64,000 nt of DNA from Samsonia erythrinae (GTDB taxonomy: Bacteria > Pseudomonadota > Gammaproteobacteria > Enterobacterales > Enterobacteriaceae). The notes below the pieces were generated by a model, which was not told where the DNA came from, made no database searches, and saw nothing but the letters and a program-made list of their open reading frames with translations. This document shows positions 21,131 through 38,677 of the stretch, one piece after another. The DNA is taken from assembly GCF_004342665.1 (NCBI RefSeq), contig NZ_SMBY01000005.1:176449-240448 (forward strand), written 5' to 3'. How positions within the stretch are numbered: position 1 is the first letter of the stretch; every line of letters starts with the position of its first letter. The translations under genes were made by a program, and so were the position numbers.

Positions 21131-21961
21131 CTATTTCTGGCTATTCTTCAGCAGCGTCGCCGTGTTGATCGCCTCGATCAGTTGAACGCGATTCACCCGC
21201 GGGCTATAGGTATCCAGCAAGCGCTGCCAAAGCGTAATCGCACGTGCATAGTCGGCCTTCAGAAACGCGTCGGACGCCAGCAGCATCAGCGCCGTCACTT
21301 CATCGGCATCCAGCGCCAGCGCCTTATCGAGCATGTCCTGCGTGGGCGGCGTGATAACCTGACCGGCCTGGTAATACAGCACCGTCGCCAACGCCGAATA
21401 CAGTTCAGCGCTGTCGCCCTTCAACGCAATCGCCTGCCGATAGGCACGCAGCGCGTGGTCATAGGCGTTGCGATAAAGATAATATTCCCCCAGTTCGGCC
21501 CACAGGACGCTGTTACCCGGCGTTTTGCGAATGTTGTCCTGCAAGGCGGCGAGCTGCTTTTCCTGCTGCTGCGCGACACTGAAATCGTGTAGCGGATCGG
21601 CAAGCCGCTGGCGTTCCTCCTGAACGAGTACACCCCGCTGGCCCAGCGCATAGAACGTGGCGCTCCCCAAAAAGATAGCGATGATCGTGACCACCACGAT
21701 GCCGACGGGCATCGGGCGCGGCACAGAGGAAGAGGATTGGGTTAACGGCAGATCCTGGGCCAGCTCGCGACCCAACATCCTGGCCTCATGTTCAGACAAG
21801 TGCTTCACTGCCTGTTCACACTGAAACTGCCAGATGCGCTCAGCTAAACGCGGTAGCGTGTCCTGCGCCTCCGTTTTGCGCAGAGGCAACAGTGGCCATA
21901 GCAGACAGGCGGTCAGTGCGAGAATGGCGACAGTGATAAACGCAACATTTAACAGGTTCAT
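21131..21961 (-). CDS. nrfG: Heme lyase subunit NrfG (CcmI-like TPR protein)
   Basis: A 276-residue protein with two membrane helices (about 5-24 and 84-105) and a C-terminal TPR domain (VLWAELGEYYLYRNAYDHALRAYRQAIALKGD). NrfG works with NrfE and NrfF to attach heme to the unusual CWSCK motif of NrfA. It is longer than E. coli NrfG (198 residues) because it keeps a CcmI-like N-terminal section. The ATG at 21961 overlaps the nrfF stop (ATGA). It is the last gene of nrfABCDEFG. Confidence 0.87.
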   Translation of the reverse strand: MNLLNVAFITVAILALTACLLWPLLPLRKTEAQDTLPRLAERIWQFQCEQAVKHLSEHEARMLGRELAQDLPLTQSSSSVPRPMPVGIVVVTIIAIFLGSATFYALGQRGVLVQEERQRLADPLHDFSVAQQQEKQLAALQDNIRKTPGNSVLWAELGEYYLYRNAYDHALRAYRQAIALKGDSAELYSALATVLYYQAGQVITPPTQDMLDKALALDADEVTALMLLASDAFLKADYARAITLWQRLLDTYSPRVNRVQLIEAINTATLLKNSQK

Positions 21962-22359
21962 GGCCGCGATCCCCGGTTGTGGCGTCGTATCACCCGCCAC
22001 GCAATCATCGCGATCGCTAACAGCAAAACCAGCGGCGTGAGCCAAAGGATGCCGGTTTGCCGGTTCATCGGCGGGTTGTACTGGACAAAATCACCGTAAC
22101 GCTGATGCATAAACGCGATAATTTCCGACTTGCTTTTACCCTGCTCCACCATGGAAAAAACCTCATGGCGCATGCTGACCGCCACGGGCGAATTCGATTC
22201 CAGCAGGCTCTGGTTCTGGCACTGCGGGCAGCGTAACTCCCCGGCGATCGCCATTGCGGCCTGACGCTGCGACGGGCTGGTAAACGCCCAGGTATCCACC
22301 ACCTGAGCCGAGGCGGAAAAAATCAGCAGCATGAGAAGCAACGCCATATGTTTAACCAT
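21958..22359 (-). CDS. nrfF: Heme lyase subunit NrfF (CcmH-like)
   Basis: A 133-residue CcmH-family protein with a signal peptide (about 1-18), the redox motif LRCPQCQNQSLLESNSP and a C-terminal membrane helix (about 101-121). It belongs to the NrfEFG heme lyase dedicated to the lysine-ligated heme of NrfA. The ATG at 22359 overlaps the nrfE end by eight bases and gives a proper signal sequence. Confidence 0.9.
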   Translation of the reverse strand: MVKHMALLLMLLIFSASAQVVDTWAFTSPSQRQAAMAIAGELRCPQCQNQSLLESNSPVAVSMRHEVFSMVEQGKSKSEIIAFMHQRYGDFVQYNPPMNRQTGILWLTPLVLLLAIAMIAWRVIRRHNRGSRP

Positions 22360-24223
22360 AGATCCTTCGCCCCCGAAACCACCCCAGCAGTGCACCCGCC
22401 ACCATCAACAGGCCGCCGCCCCATATCCAGCGAACGCCGGTTTGCACATAGAAACGCATGGCATAGCGGTTTTCGCCGGTTTTCTCGCCCATCACCGCAT
22501 ACCATTCCCTGATCGGCCCCCAGGCTACGCCCGGCTCGATCATCTGCTGTTTGCGGGCGTGGTAATAACGACGCTCTGGCACGACGTGAGCGACCAGCGA
22601 GTCGCCACGATAAATCGCAATCATGGCCTGCTCCGCGGTGTAATTCTGCGCCGCCACCAAATCAAGCTGTAAAAATCGAAAATGATAGTCACCCAGCGCG
22701 ACCTGCTCTCCTTGTCCCACATTGGCGCTGATTTCCTGTTTGCTGCCCGCAGAGAACGCCACCCCCAAAGCGAACAACGCCACGCCCGTATGCGCTAACA
22801 GTGCGGGAAGCTGCTGGCGTAGCGCCGACAGCGGTTGTAACCACTGTGCGGCCATGACCCAACCGACCAGAAGCGCAGCCAGCGCGACGGCGACGCCATA
22901 CGGCCATGAAATCAACGCGGTGACGATGCCGATCGCCAGCGCCATGCCAAAACGCCGGGCAGACCACCGCGCACTGCGTTTCCAGCCGCCACCCGCTGCT
23001 ATCCCGATGAGCAGCAGCATCAGGCCACCGAAGGGCAAGAGCACAAGGTTAAAATAGGGCGCGCCCACGGAGAGCCTTCCCCAACCCGCCAGGCTATAAA
23101 TCATCGGATACAAAGTGCCAATCAGCACCACCAGCGCGACGGCGCTGAAAAACAGCAACGCCAGCAGGATGGCAACTTCCCGCGACCAGCCGGAGAAACG
23201 GGCGGCAGGATGAATTAGCTGAGCGCGCCAGCCGTAAACCGCCAACGCTGCCATGCTTAAACCGGCAAACAGCAGAAACAACGGCATGCCTCTGTCATGA
23301 TCAAGGGCGAACGCATGGACGGAAACCAGTATCCCGGAGCGTACAATCAGCGTGCCCAGCAGACATAACATGCACGTCAGCAGCGCGAGTATCAGCGACC
23401 AATGGCGGAAGATGCCGCGCATGCGGGTGACGAACAGGCTGTGAAGTAAGGCTGTGGCCGTTAACCACGGAAGCAGCGAGGCGTTCTCTACCGGATCCCA
23501 GAACCACCATCCTCCCCAACCGAGTTCGTTATAGGCCCACCACGACCCCAGGATGATCCCCAGCGTTAACAGGCTCCAGGCGGGCAACGCCCAACGCCAG
23601 CAAAGCCAGGCGGGCGCCGTAAATTCACCGTGAATCAGCGCCGCTAACGCCAGTGCCGCGCCCACGGTTAACCCGCCATAGCCGAGATAGAGCAACGGCG
23701 GATGAAGAATAAGACCAATGTGTTGCAGCATCGGATTGAGATCCCGTCCCGCCACCGCAGGCGGGAAGAGACGCACAAAGGGATCGGAAAAAAAGACAAT
23801 AAACACCAATAGCGCCGCCGCTACCACGGCGAGTATCGCCAACGTGAGCGGAAACAGATCGCTCGTCGCCTTGCGATAACGGCAGGCGAACGCGGCGCTC
23901 CAGCCGCACAGACATACCAGCCACAGCAACAACGACCCTTCATGTCCGCCCCAGACCGCCGCCATTTTTAGCCCCAGCGGTAAATCGCGGTGGCTATGCT
24001 GGGCGACATAGTTGACGGAGAAATCATCCTGCACCACGCTCAGCGTCAGCGCGATAAACGCGAACAGCACAAGGCCAAACAGCACCAACGTCCAGCAACG
24101 CGCCAGTCGGTAAGTGCCAGACCAGCGCCGATAATAACCTGAAAATGTCAGCAGCGCCGTCGCCACACCCACGCAACCCGCCAGCAATAGCGCCACATAT
24201 CCAAATTCTGGCAATAGCAACAT
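22352..24223 (-). CDS. nrfE: Heme lyase subunit NrfE (CcmF-like)
   Basis: A 623-residue polytopic membrane protein paralogous to the CcmF encoded 5 kb away. The motif [19 protein letters not shown] is preserved. Together with NrfF and NrfG it attaches heme to CWSCK in NrfA, while the remaining hemes are attached by Ccm. The ATG at 24223 follows AAGAGGT; an in-frame TTG just upstream was not used. Confidence 0.92.
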   Translation of the reverse strand: MLLLPEFGYVALLLAGCVGVATALLTFSGYYRRWSGTYRLARCWTLVLFGLVLFAFIALTLSVVQDDFSVNYVAQHSHRDLPLGLKMAAVWGGHEGSLLLWLVCLCGWSAAFACRYRKATSDLFPLTLAILAVVAAALLVFIVFFSDPFVRLFPPAVAGRDLNPMLQHIGLILHPPLLYLGYGGLTVGAALALAALIHGEFTAPAWLCWRWALPAWSLLTLGIILGSWWAYNELGWGGWWFWDPVENASLLPWLTATALLHSLFVTRMRGIFRHWSLILALLTCMLCLLGTLIVRSGILVSVHAFALDHDRGMPLFLLFAGLSMAALAVYGWRAQLIHPAARFSGWSREVAILLALLFFSAVALVVLIGTLYPMIYSLAGWGRLSVGAPYFNLVLLPFGGLMLLLIGIAAGGGWKRSARWSARRFGMALAIGIVTALISWPYGVAVALAALLVGWVMAAQWLQPLSALRQQLPALLAHTGVALFALGVAFSAGSKQEISANVGQGEQVALGDYHFRFLQLDLVAAQNYTAEQAMIAIYRGDSLVAHVVPERRYYHARKQQMIEPGVAWGPIREWYAVMGEKTGENRYAMRFYVQTGVRWIWGGGLLMVAGALLGWFRGRRIYG

Positions 24224-24244
24224 CAACAGACCTCTTGCCGGGGA

Positions 24245-25207
24245 TTAAACAACGGTTAACTGCCCCGCATAGAGGATAAAGAAGCGCAGTAGCAGTACCC
24301 CGAGCAGACTCATACCGCTGACGGCCAGCACCCCATAGGGGGAATGACGCCGATTGGCCCACGACTTCAGCAACAAGGGCATCACCAACCCGACGCCCAC
24401 GACGCCCAGCCAGAACCACACGGCCCAGAATCCACCGGCCAGCGCGGCCACCAGCGCCCGCTGTTTCCCATCGTCGCCTAAAGCAAGACCGATAAAGAAC
24501 GCGAACAGCAGGAAGATTTCCAACCACACGACCGGCGTTTCGATACGGTGTACAAAGTGCGCTTCCGCACTATGCGGATTACGGCGGTAGCGACAGCTCA
24601 TGGCGATCAGCGCCACCGCCGCACCGGAAGAGACACCAGAAAAGAGGAACAACGCGGGTAAGATCGGATTATTCAGCAGCGGATAGGTCTTAAGCGCGGA
24701 AAGCAGAAACCCGGTGTAAGCCCCTAACATCACCGCCAATAACAGCATCACGATATCCAGCGATTTCTGCATCGGTGTCAGCCAGCCGAGGACCTTTTCG
24801 ACAAAACGCCACGTCGGTAGCCAACGCCGTTGAAGCACGACGACCTGCGCGCTAAAGATATTCGCCAGCCAAACCACCAATACCGCCATGTACACCTGAA
24901 ACAACATAACCCCAACCGACATCACGGAAGTAAAGCTGTAATGGAACATCAGCTTCCAGAATGTCCAGGGACGCGTCAGGTGAAACACCAGAATTAACAG
25001 CCCGAAAACGATGGCGCACGGCGCAAGGATCAGCGTGGTGCGCATCAGCGTACTGTCCGATGTTGCCTGCTCAGGGTGGTAGCGCCGCAGTAAGACCGAT
25101 AGCGTCACCAGCCCCGCAGAAATCCCCACTAAAAACAGATAAATCGCGATCGGCCAGTCCCAGACTAGCGATGTGAAATGAAACGCGCTCGAAGATACCG
25201 GCGTCAT
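24245..25207 (-). CDS. nrfD: Membrane quinol-oxidising subunit NrfD
   Basis: A 320-residue polytopic protein of the NrfD/PsrC family (about eight helices; E. coli NrfD has 318 residues). It oxidises menaquinol in the inner membrane and hands electrons to the iron-sulfur protein NrfC. Its start overlaps the nrfC stop by four bases. Confidence 0.93.
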   Translation of the reverse strand: MTPVSSSAFHFTSLVWDWPIAIYLFLVGISAGLVTLSVLLRRYHPEQATSDSTLMRTTLILAPCAIVFGLLILVFHLTRPWTFWKLMFHYSFTSVMSVGVMLFQVYMAVLVVWLANIFSAQVVVLQRRWLPTWRFVEKVLGWLTPMQKSLDIVMLLLAVMLGAYTGFLLSALKTYPLLNNPILPALFLFSGVSSGAAVALIAMSCRYRRNPHSAEAHFVHRIETPVVWLEIFLLFAFFIGLALGDDGKQRALVAALAGGFWAVWFWLGVVGVGLVMPLLLKSWANRRHSPYGVLAVSGMSLLGVLLLRFFILYAGQLTVV

Positions 25208-25875
25208 TGATGAACCTCCCCGTAGTTAAACGGCACGCGATAGACCTTCGGTCGGGTACCGAGCGCGATCTTGTAGCGATACGTCGGCTTTTGGCGCAGC
25301 AGGCGGGTAATTTCACTGTCGGGATCGTCGAGATTACCGAACGTCAGCGCATCCGTCGGGCAGGACAGCACGCAGGCGGGTAATTTCCCCTGTTTCAGGT
25401 TGGTCTTACGACAAAAATCGCACTTATCCGCCGTTTTGGTCTTCGGATGAATAAAACGCACCTGATACGGACAAGCGGCAATACAGTATTGGCACCCGAC
25501 GCACAGATCGGGATTCACATCCACAATCCCCGTAGCCGCATCGCGGAATGATGCGCCGGTGGGACACACATCGACACAGGGCGAATTCTCACAATGTTGA
25601 CACGAGTCACGGAAGAAATGATATTTCACGTCCGGGAACGTCCCGATCGGTTCACTGCGAACGATCTTCAAACGCGATACGCCTTCAGGCACCTGATTGA
25701 CTTCCCGACAGGCGTCCATACACGCCGTACAGCCAATACATCGCGATTCATCATGAATCATGCCGTAACGGACGCCGTTGATATTCAACGTTTTCGCCAC
25801 AGCCTGCCCCGCCGTACTGGTCATGGCGATCAGCCCCCCCATACGGGCAATAAACTGGCGACGAGAACAACTCAT
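25204..25875 (-). CDS. nrfC: Iron-sulfur electron carrier NrfC
   Basis: A 223-residue periplasmic ferredoxin-like protein with a twin-arginine signal ([12 protein letters not shown]). Four cysteine clusters are present: [39 protein letters not shown] and [22 protein letters not shown]. It carries electrons from NrfD to NrfB. The start overlaps the nrfB stop (ATGA). Confidence 0.94.
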   Translation of the reverse strand: MSCSRRQFIARMGGLIAMTSTAGQAVAKTLNINGVRYGMIHDESRCIGCTACMDACREVNQVPEGVSRLKIVRSEPIGTFPDVKYHFFRDSCQHCENSPCVDVCPTGASFRDAATGIVDVNPDLCVGCQYCIAACPYQVRFIHPKTKTADKCDFCRKTNLKQGKLPACVLSCPTDALTFGNLDDPDSEITRLLRQKPTYRYKIALGTRPKVYRVPFNYGEVHQ

Positions 25876-26441
25876 GGCTGCCTCTTATTACCCAGATGAA
25901 CTGAGGCGGGGTTGAAATCGGGGTTATTGCGCTGGTCGCTATGGCAATCCACACACAGCTTGATACGGCTCTTGTCGTCTAGCGTCTGCATTGTATCCTG
26001 CGAGGGATGCAACTGATGGCAACTGGCACACGCCACTTTCGCCACATGAACATCGTGCGGCCAGAACGCTTTCTGCAACTGCTCCGGCGCATGGCATGAC
26101 ATACAGACGCTGTTTTGCTCTGCCACCGTATACATCGGGAAGTTAAAGCGCATAACGTCTTTAACGCCTTCACGATGCAGAAGCGACGGTTTGCCATGAC
26201 AGTTGGTACAGGTTAACTGCTGCTGGTTGTGCGGGTTAATCGCGGAAGCATGTTTACCCTGCATGCCGTCTTCTTCCGGTTTATGGCACTGTAAACAGGC
26301 CTCATCGGGGTTGCGTTGCGGCATGACGGTCCACCGCTCTCCTTTTTCTGCCTGAGGTGCAGGCTGCGTGACTCCCGGCAATGCCCAAAGCATGCCTGAT
26401 ACCAGCACCCCGGCAGTCAATAACGAACGTAATACGCTCAT
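25872..26441 (-). CDS. nrfB: Pentaheme cytochrome c NrfB
   Basis: A 189-residue periplasmic cytochrome with a signal peptide (about 1-26) and five heme motifs: CLQCH, CTNCH, CMSCH, CASCH and CVDCH. It is the direct electron donor to NrfA. The ATG at 26441 follows GTGGAGTGGAT; a GTG two codons earlier overlaps that ribosome site and was rejected. Confidence 0.94.
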   Translation of the reverse strand: MSVLRSLLTAGVLVSGMLWALPGVTQPAPQAEKGERWTVMPQRNPDEACLQCHKPEEDGMQGKHASAINPHNQQQLTCTNCHGKPSLLHREGVKDVMRFNFPMYTVAEQNSVCMSCHAPEQLQKAFWPHDVHVAKVACASCHQLHPSQDTMQTLDDKSRIKLCVDCHSDQRNNPDFNPASVHLGNKRQP

Positions 26442-26487
26442 ATCCACTCCACTTTGTGATCGCCCGCATCCACGGGCGATTGAGGGG

Positions 26488-27924
26488 TTATTGGTTCAAT
26501 CGTCCCGCTTTGCGCGCCTGCTCATCCCACTGCGGCACCACCGTATTCAGGAAATCCTGTTTCTCTGCTTTGATTTGCTGCATGTTGAGCCCAATCGCCT
26601 TTTGCGCTTTCTCTTTTGTCGAAATATCCGGCAGTTTGACTTCGCCGGTTATCCCTTTCTGCGCCAGCAGCCGAACCAGTTTGGTTCTCGCATCACTGGA
26701 CTTATTCAGCGAAGTGCCGAGCATCCGCAAACCTTCATCCGGCGCATGCATGTGAATACCGTGAGAGGCGACCGCCAAATCCCAGCGCCACTGGGCATGA
26801 CGGATATCCATCAGAATCGGTTGCATTTCCGCTTCGGTTGCGCCGGCATCCCAGGCAGCTTTAGCCTCAAAATGCGCATGAACCAGTTGGTCTTCCGCCT
26901 TCAGTTTTAATTCCTTAACCGCTGCCTTGCGCTCGGCGACCACGGCCTGCATCGTCGCTTTGTCCTGCGTATGGCAATTCGTACAGGTTTCTCCGTAGTT
27001 GTCGAAGGGATTGCCGATCTTGTGATCGGTATAGAATTTGCCCTCGGCGTTTTTAACCTTCGGCATATGACAGTCGATACAGGTCACATTGTTTTTACCG
27101 TGGATACCCAGGCTCCAGGTTTCATATTCTGGGTGCTGCGCTTTCAGCATCGGCGTGCGGGAAAGGGAGTTTGTCCAGTCGGAGAAGGAGATCTCGTCAT
27201 AGTATTTTTCCATGTCTTCGACTTTCAACCCGTTGTCCCACGGGAATTTCACGGCTTTGTCTTTACCGGAAAAATAATATTCAACATGACATTGCCCACA
27301 GACCATTGACTGCTGGCCGAAGCGGCTGGCCTGATCGAACGGTTTATCAATCGATGCCATGGCGCGCTCCGCGTAAGGACGCGACAGCGTCAGCGCAGGT
27401 TTGCCCTGCGCAAAATCGGGCGACGCGGTATCATGGCAGTCCGCACAGCCGAGATCGTTGACAATCTCCGGCCCTCCCCGCGCCCATTTGCCTTTGAAGT
27501 AGCCGCCTTCCCCCTCCTGCTGGATCAGTCGCGCCACGTCCGGGCTTTTACAGCTCCAACACGCCATCGGCAGCGGGCCGTCTTCCGCCGTTTTCGGCGC
27601 GCCGGTACGCAGCGTTTCACGCACGTCAGTCAACGCATAGGCGTGGCCGCGCGGCTTGTTATAGTCTCTGGAAAAGGGATAGCCCGCCCAAAGAATCACC
27701 ATATTGGGATCTTCTGCCAGCGCATCGTGACGCTCAGACTGTTCACTGGTGGCTTTCCACGAATTGAACTGATCGGGGTGTTGATCGGTAAATACGGCGT
27801 TTCTTGCTTCTATCGGGGCGGGAGGCGGGGACGCCGGAGCCTCAGAAGAATAGGCTGGCACTATGAGAAAAAAACTGGCTACCATGCCCCACAGATAGGA
27901 GATTGACGTGCTTATCCTGACCAT
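26488..27924 (-). CDS. nrfA: Cytochrome c nitrite reductase NrfA
   Basis: A 478-residue periplasmic pentaheme enzyme that reduces nitrite to ammonium with six electrons; it equals E. coli NrfA in length. A signal peptide covers about 1-26. The catalytic heme motif CWSCK sits at 122-126, with K126 as the axial ligand. Four CXXCH motifs follow: CADCH, CGQCH, CIDCH and CTNCH. It is the first gene of the nrf operon and lies behind an FNR-like site. The start codon has a poor ribosome site but agrees with family alignments. Confidence 0.97.
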   Translation of the reverse strand: MVRISTSISYLWGMVASFFLIVPAYSSEAPASPPPAPIEARNAVFTDQHPDQFNSWKATSEQSERHDALAEDPNMVILWAGYPFSRDYNKPRGHAYALTDVRETLRTGAPKTAEDGPLPMACWSCKSPDVARLIQQEGEGGYFKGKWARGGPEIVNDLGCADCHDTASPDFAQGKPALTLSRPYAERAMASIDKPFDQASRFGQQSMVCGQCHVEYYFSGKDKAVKFPWDNGLKVEDMEKYYDEISFSDWTNSLSRTPMLKAQHPEYETWSLGIHGKNNVTCIDCHMPKVKNAEGKFYTDHKIGNPFDNYGETCTNCHTQDKATMQAVVAERKAAVKELKLKAEDQLVHAHFEAKAAWDAGATEAEMQPILMDIRHAQWRWDLAVASHGIHMHAPDEGLRMLGTSLNKSSDARTKLVRLLAQKGITGEVKLPDISTKEKAQKAIGLNMQQIKAEKQDFLNTVVPQWDEQARKAGRLNQ

Positions 27925-28045
27925 GCGTTTGTGTCCAAATTAAGCCGCCTGCCGGCGGTCATTTTAGTTATCTATTTGACAGAAACCACAATAACTGTCG
28001 TGACATTACTCACGATATCAATATCAAAATGATGCATTTAAAATA

Positions 28046-28059
28046 TTGTTTTTGATCAA
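28046..28059. promoter_or_regulatory. FNR-like site upstream of nrfA
   Basis: TTGTT-TTTG-ATCAA matches nine of ten conserved positions of the FNR consensus. Its centre is about 128 bases upstream of the nrfA start, leaving room for a promoter about 40 bases downstream and a leader of about 90 bases, as at E. coli nrf. The rest of the 27925-28294 gap is AT-rich near nrfA and holds the inverted repeat listed separately. Confidence 0.55.
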
Positions 28060-28143
28060 AGGTAAAGAAAAGTAATGAATCGTATCGAAAATTATATGAT
28101 GATCATCGCATTAATATAGGCGGGTCTGGCGTAGGGAACGCCG

Positions 28144-28186
28144 ATACGGGAGGGACGCCAGCGCCATTTGATGCCGTATCCCGTAT
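28144..28186. repeat. Inverted repeat between nrfA and the esterase gene
   Basis: ATACGGGA (28144-28151) pairs with TCCCGTAT (28179-28186) across a 27-base loop. It lies between the divergent promoter region of nrf and the 3' end of the esterase gene. There is no T tract, so it is not a standard terminator; its function is unknown. Confidence 0.35.
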
Positions 28187-28294
28187 AGCGCGAGTAGGTT
28201 CTTGAGGTAGCAATAAGCCGCGCCAATGCAAGCGATGCTTATCTATGTTAAGCGGAGGCGGGTTGACGATGCGCCCCCTGCCGCACTGTCGTCG

Positions 28295-31317
<3,023 letters not shown>

Positions 31318-31499
31318 ATTCATTCATTTGCAATATGCGCGTTATGTTATTTTCCAGTCATGAGCTAAGGGCAGAAAAGAACAATCAATATCACGGCAAT
31401 ATGATTATTGCCGGAGATAATATTTCGCCCGGATTCGCTTTCGCTCTTCATCCCTCCTTATCATTTTCCGTATTGACAATCTTTAGGAGATAAACTTAT

Positions 31500-34852
<3,353 letters not shown>

Positions 34853-34911
34853 TTAATGCCAAAGAGACTTTAATATCAATAAATTACTCTTGCCAGCGCC
34901 ATATTTGAGAC

Positions 34912-34967
34912 AAAAAAAACCTAAATCGCATATTCCCAATAAACATTGAGAAAACGATTTAGGTTTT
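34912..34967 (-). terminator. Antitermination-controlled terminator between bglG and bglF
   Basis: On the minus strand AAAACCTAAATCG (34967-34955) pairs with CGATTTAGGTTTT (34928-34916), followed by T residues. Its 5' arm overlaps the end of the RAT sequence, so the two structures exclude each other. Confidence 0.92.
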
Positions 34968-35003
34968 GCCTGTCCGGCCAATGTCGCCCGACAGTAACAA
35001 TCC
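34961..35003 (-). promoter_or_regulatory. Ribonucleic antiterminator (RAT) before bglF
   Basis: The minus strand reads GGATTGTTACTG, a loop, then ACAGGCAAAACCT, matching the RAT bound by BglG-type proteins. Compared with the first RAT it contains an enlarged middle (TCGGGCGACATTGGCCGG), which adds a stem extension. BglG binding here would block the terminator and permit bglF and bglB expression. Confidence 0.9.
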
Positions 35004-35055
35004 TGCTGATTTATTCACCCGCACGACTGTGCGTCAATAATAAAAACGACGCGAG

Positions 35056-36002
<947 letters not shown>

Positions 36003-36276
36003 GTAATAGCAGGTAAGCTATCATTTACTGTTATCTTCACAATAAGCATGTCACAAAAACGTGATACCGATCGATAGAAAAACATGCCGTTAACATTCCT
36101 TATTCTCTATTTACCGTTCACCGTTAGCTAAGCCATTGATCCGCGGTTCGTCGTAATACCGGTGTTACCCAGTGGCGTGTGCGAGCCGTTACGCATAAAA
36201 GTGTGATAAAAATATCAAATCGTTCGTTTTTTTGCGTAAACGCGGCAAAATATTCAATTTCATGCCTTTTATCACT
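36003..36276. promoter_or_regulatory. Divergent control region between bglG and pykF
   Basis: About 270 bases without a gene. The left part is AT-rich and should hold the bglG promoter. On the minus strand TTTTGTGACATGCTTATTGTGA (around 36030-36055) contains two TGTGA half-sites for CRP but no full palindrome. I see nothing else assignable. Confidence 0.35.
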
Positions 36277-36304
36277 TTGTTTCTCGCCGCTTAATACCTA
36301 TAAT
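36277..36304 (+). promoter_or_regulatory. pykF promoter
   Basis: TTGTTT (36277-36282) and the perfect -10 hexamer TATAAT (36299-36304) are 16 bases apart. Transcription would begin near 36311, giving a leader of about 250 bases and placing the Cra site just downstream of the start. Confidence 0.65.
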
Positions 36305-36320
36305 ACGAAACGTCGTTTTA

Positions 36321-36336
36321 ATTGAATGGTTTCAGC
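36321..36336 (+). promoter_or_regulatory. Cra (FruR) operator of pykF
   Basis: ATTGAATGGTTTCAGC carries the core TGAA-N4-TTCA of the Cra operator. Located directly after the promoter, it should allow Cra to repress pykF when glycolytic flux is low, as in E. coli. Confidence 0.7.
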
Positions 36337-36562
36337 TAAACAACGTGCCACTATCAATAACATCATCCTCAACGGCATCGCCAATGCTAATCCCGCTTAT
36401 CATGTGCGACGATTGGCTACGCACCTCGTCATCCACTTGCTGCAACCATCTATACTTACCTCTTTCACACTGTTTCCTCATGCATTCTTTCCGGCGGTTT
36501 GTCTCAAATTCTCACCGGTTCATCCGTTTTTATTATCCATCACAACTTGTAGAAACTATCGT

Positions 36563-37975
36563 ATGAAAAAGACCAAAATTGTTTGCACCATCGGGCCAAA
36601 AACAGAGTCAGAAGAAATGCTTGGCAACCTGTTGTCTGCTGGCATGAACGTTATGCGCCTGAACTTCTCTCACGGGGACTACGCAGAACACGGGCAGCGC
36701 ATCAAGAACCTGCGCGCTGTCATGGAAAAAACCGGTAAACAAGCGGCTATCCTGCTTGATACCAAAGGCCCGGAAATCCGCACCATGAAGCTTGAAAACG
36801 GCGCGGATGTGGCATTAACCGCAGGTCAAACGTTCACATTCACGACCGATCAGAGCATCGTCGGCAACAAGGAACGCGTTGCGGTGACCTATGACGGCTT
36901 CGCAAACGATCTCAACGTCGGCAATACCGTCCTGGTTGACGACGGTTTGATCGGCATGCAGGTTACCGCTATCAACGGTAACGAGGTCGTCTGTAAGGTA
37001 CTGAACAATGGCGATCTGGGTGAAAATAAAGGCGTCAACCTGCCCGGCGTATCCATCCAACTGCCGGCGCTGGCTGAAAAAGACAAACGTGACCTGATCT
37101 TTGGTTGCGAACAAGGCGTAGACTTCGTTGCCGCTTCCTTTATTCGTAAACGTTCCGACGTTGAAGAGATCCGCGCCCATCTGAAAGCGCACGGCGGCGA
37201 AAACATTCAGATCATTTCCAAGATCGAAAATCAGGAAGGCCTGAACAACTTTGACGAAATTCTGGACGCATCCGACGGCATCATGGTCGCCCGTGGCGAT
37301 CTGGGCGTTGAAATTCCGGTTGAAGAAGTGATTTTCGCGCAGAAGATGATGATCGAAAAATGCAATCTGGCACGCAAAGTGGTAATCACCGCTACGCAAA
37401 TGCTGGATTCAATGATCAAAAACCCGCGTCCGACTCGCGCTGAAGCAGGCGACGTCGCCAACGCCATTATCGACGGCACCGATGCCGTGATGCTGTCCGG
37501 CGAGAGCGCGAAAGGTAAATACCCGCTGGAATCCGTCACCATCATGGCGACCATCTGTCAGCGTACCGACTCGGTGATGAAAAGCCGTCTGGAAACGATC
37601 AAGACATCGGGAAAACTGCGCATCACGGAAGCCGTCTGCCGCGGCGCGGTTGAAACAGCAGAAAAACTGGATGCACCGCTGATTGTGGTGGCCACCAGTG
37701 GCGGCAAGTCTGCCAAATCTGTGCGTAAATACTTCCCACACGCTCGTATTCTGGCGCTAACCACTAACGAGGTCACTGCCCGTCAGCTTCTGCTGAGCAA
37801 AGGCATCGACACGCTGCTGGTGAAGGAAATCGCCTCTACCGATGATTTCTACCGTATTGGTAAAGAGGCCGCGCTAAACAGCGGTTTTGCGCAGGCTGGC
37901 GATGTGGTGGTGATGGTGTCTGGCGCCTTAGTGCCCAGCGGTACAACCAATACGGCATCCGTACACCGTCTCTGA
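36563..37975 (+). CDS. pykF: Pyruvate kinase I PykF
   Basis: A 470-residue glycolytic enzyme, the same length as E. coli PykF, that converts phosphoenolpyruvate and ADP to pyruvate and ATP. The N-terminal [14 protein letters not shown], the active-site strand [12 protein letters not shown] and the signature [10 protein letters not shown] are present. The ATG at 36563 matches the family N-terminus; the upstream in-frame extension is leader. It is expected to be activated by fructose-1,6-bisphosphate. A terminator follows directly. Confidence 0.97.
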   Translation: MKKTKIVCTIGPKTESEEMLGNLLSAGMNVMRLNFSHGDYAEHGQRIKNLRAVMEKTGKQAAILLDTKGPEIRTMKLENGADVALTAGQTFTFTTDQSIVGNKERVAVTYDGFANDLNVGNTVLVDDGLIGMQVTAINGNEVVCKVLNNGDLGENKGVNLPGVSIQLPALAEKDKRDLIFGCEQGVDFVAASFIRKRSDVEEIRAHLKAHGGENIQIISKIENQEGLNNFDEILDASDGIMVARGDLGVEIPVEEVIFAQKMMIEKCNLARKVVITATQMLDSMIKNPRPTRAEAGDVANAIIDGTDAVMLSGESAKGKYPLESVTIMATICQRTDSVMKSRLETIKTSGKLRITEAVCRGAVETAEKLDAPLIVVATSGGKSAKSVRKYFPHARILALTTNEVTARQLLLSKGIDTLLVKEIASTDDFYRIGKEAALNSGFAQAGDVVVMVSGALVPSGTTNTASVHRL

Positions 37976-37994
37976 TCCCAACAACCCTGTTGGT

Positions 37995-38021
37995 AAAAAG
38001 CGCCTTGATGGCGCTTTTTTT
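37995..38021 (+). terminator. pykF terminator
   Basis: AAAAAGCGCC-TTGAT-GGCGCTTTTTTT is a rho-independent terminator 20 bases after the pykF stop. Confidence 0.9.
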
Positions 38022-38215
38022 ATATTCTGCGACGACGTTACACGACGAAATAACCTAATTAATGATTTTGTGTAACGTAGCGATTTATTCGTCATAAGCC
38101 TCGGAGTTATCCGATAAAAATAGCCCTGTTTTCCCTGCTTTTTTCATTAATGAGAAAAACTCGCTGCTTCTTTGAGCGAACGATCAAAATTAAGCATGTT
38201 CTCATCAAAAATTTA

Positions 38216-38252
38216 TTCTCATTAGAAAAAAGTTTGTGTAATACTTGTAATG
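38216..38252 (+). promoter_or_regulatory. lpp promoter and start point
   Basis: TTCTCA (38216-38221), 17 bases, then TAATAC (38239-38244), with transcription expected at G38252. The downstream leader (GCTACATGGAGATTAACTC) is nearly identical to E. coli lpp, including the AGAGGG ribosome site. The region before it (38022-38215) is AT-rich with no gene. Confidence 0.8.
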
Positions 38253-38277
38253 CTACATGGAGATTAACTCAATCTAG

Positions 38278-38526
<249 letters not shown>

Positions 38527-38547
38527 TCGAACTGGTTAAGTAGTGAG

Positions 38548-38576
38548 AATGGCGCACATTGTGCGCCATTTTTTTT
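38548..38576 (+). terminator. lpp terminator
   Basis: AATGGCGCAC-ATT-GTGCGCCATT followed by eight T residues, a strong rho-independent terminator 21 bases after the lpp stop. Confidence 0.93.
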
Positions 38577-38677
38577 GTCTTTATTTCACCCTTTCGGGTG
38601 ATGTTTCATGACACTCTGGCCGTTCTCTCCCCCGAACACAGATGCGCAGAAACGCATCTGGCGAGGGAATTTCCTGA

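Noticed and set aside
36030..36055. CRP site upstream of bglG
   Set aside because: Only TGTGA half-sites in the same orientation were seen, not the TGTGA-N6-TCACA palindrome.
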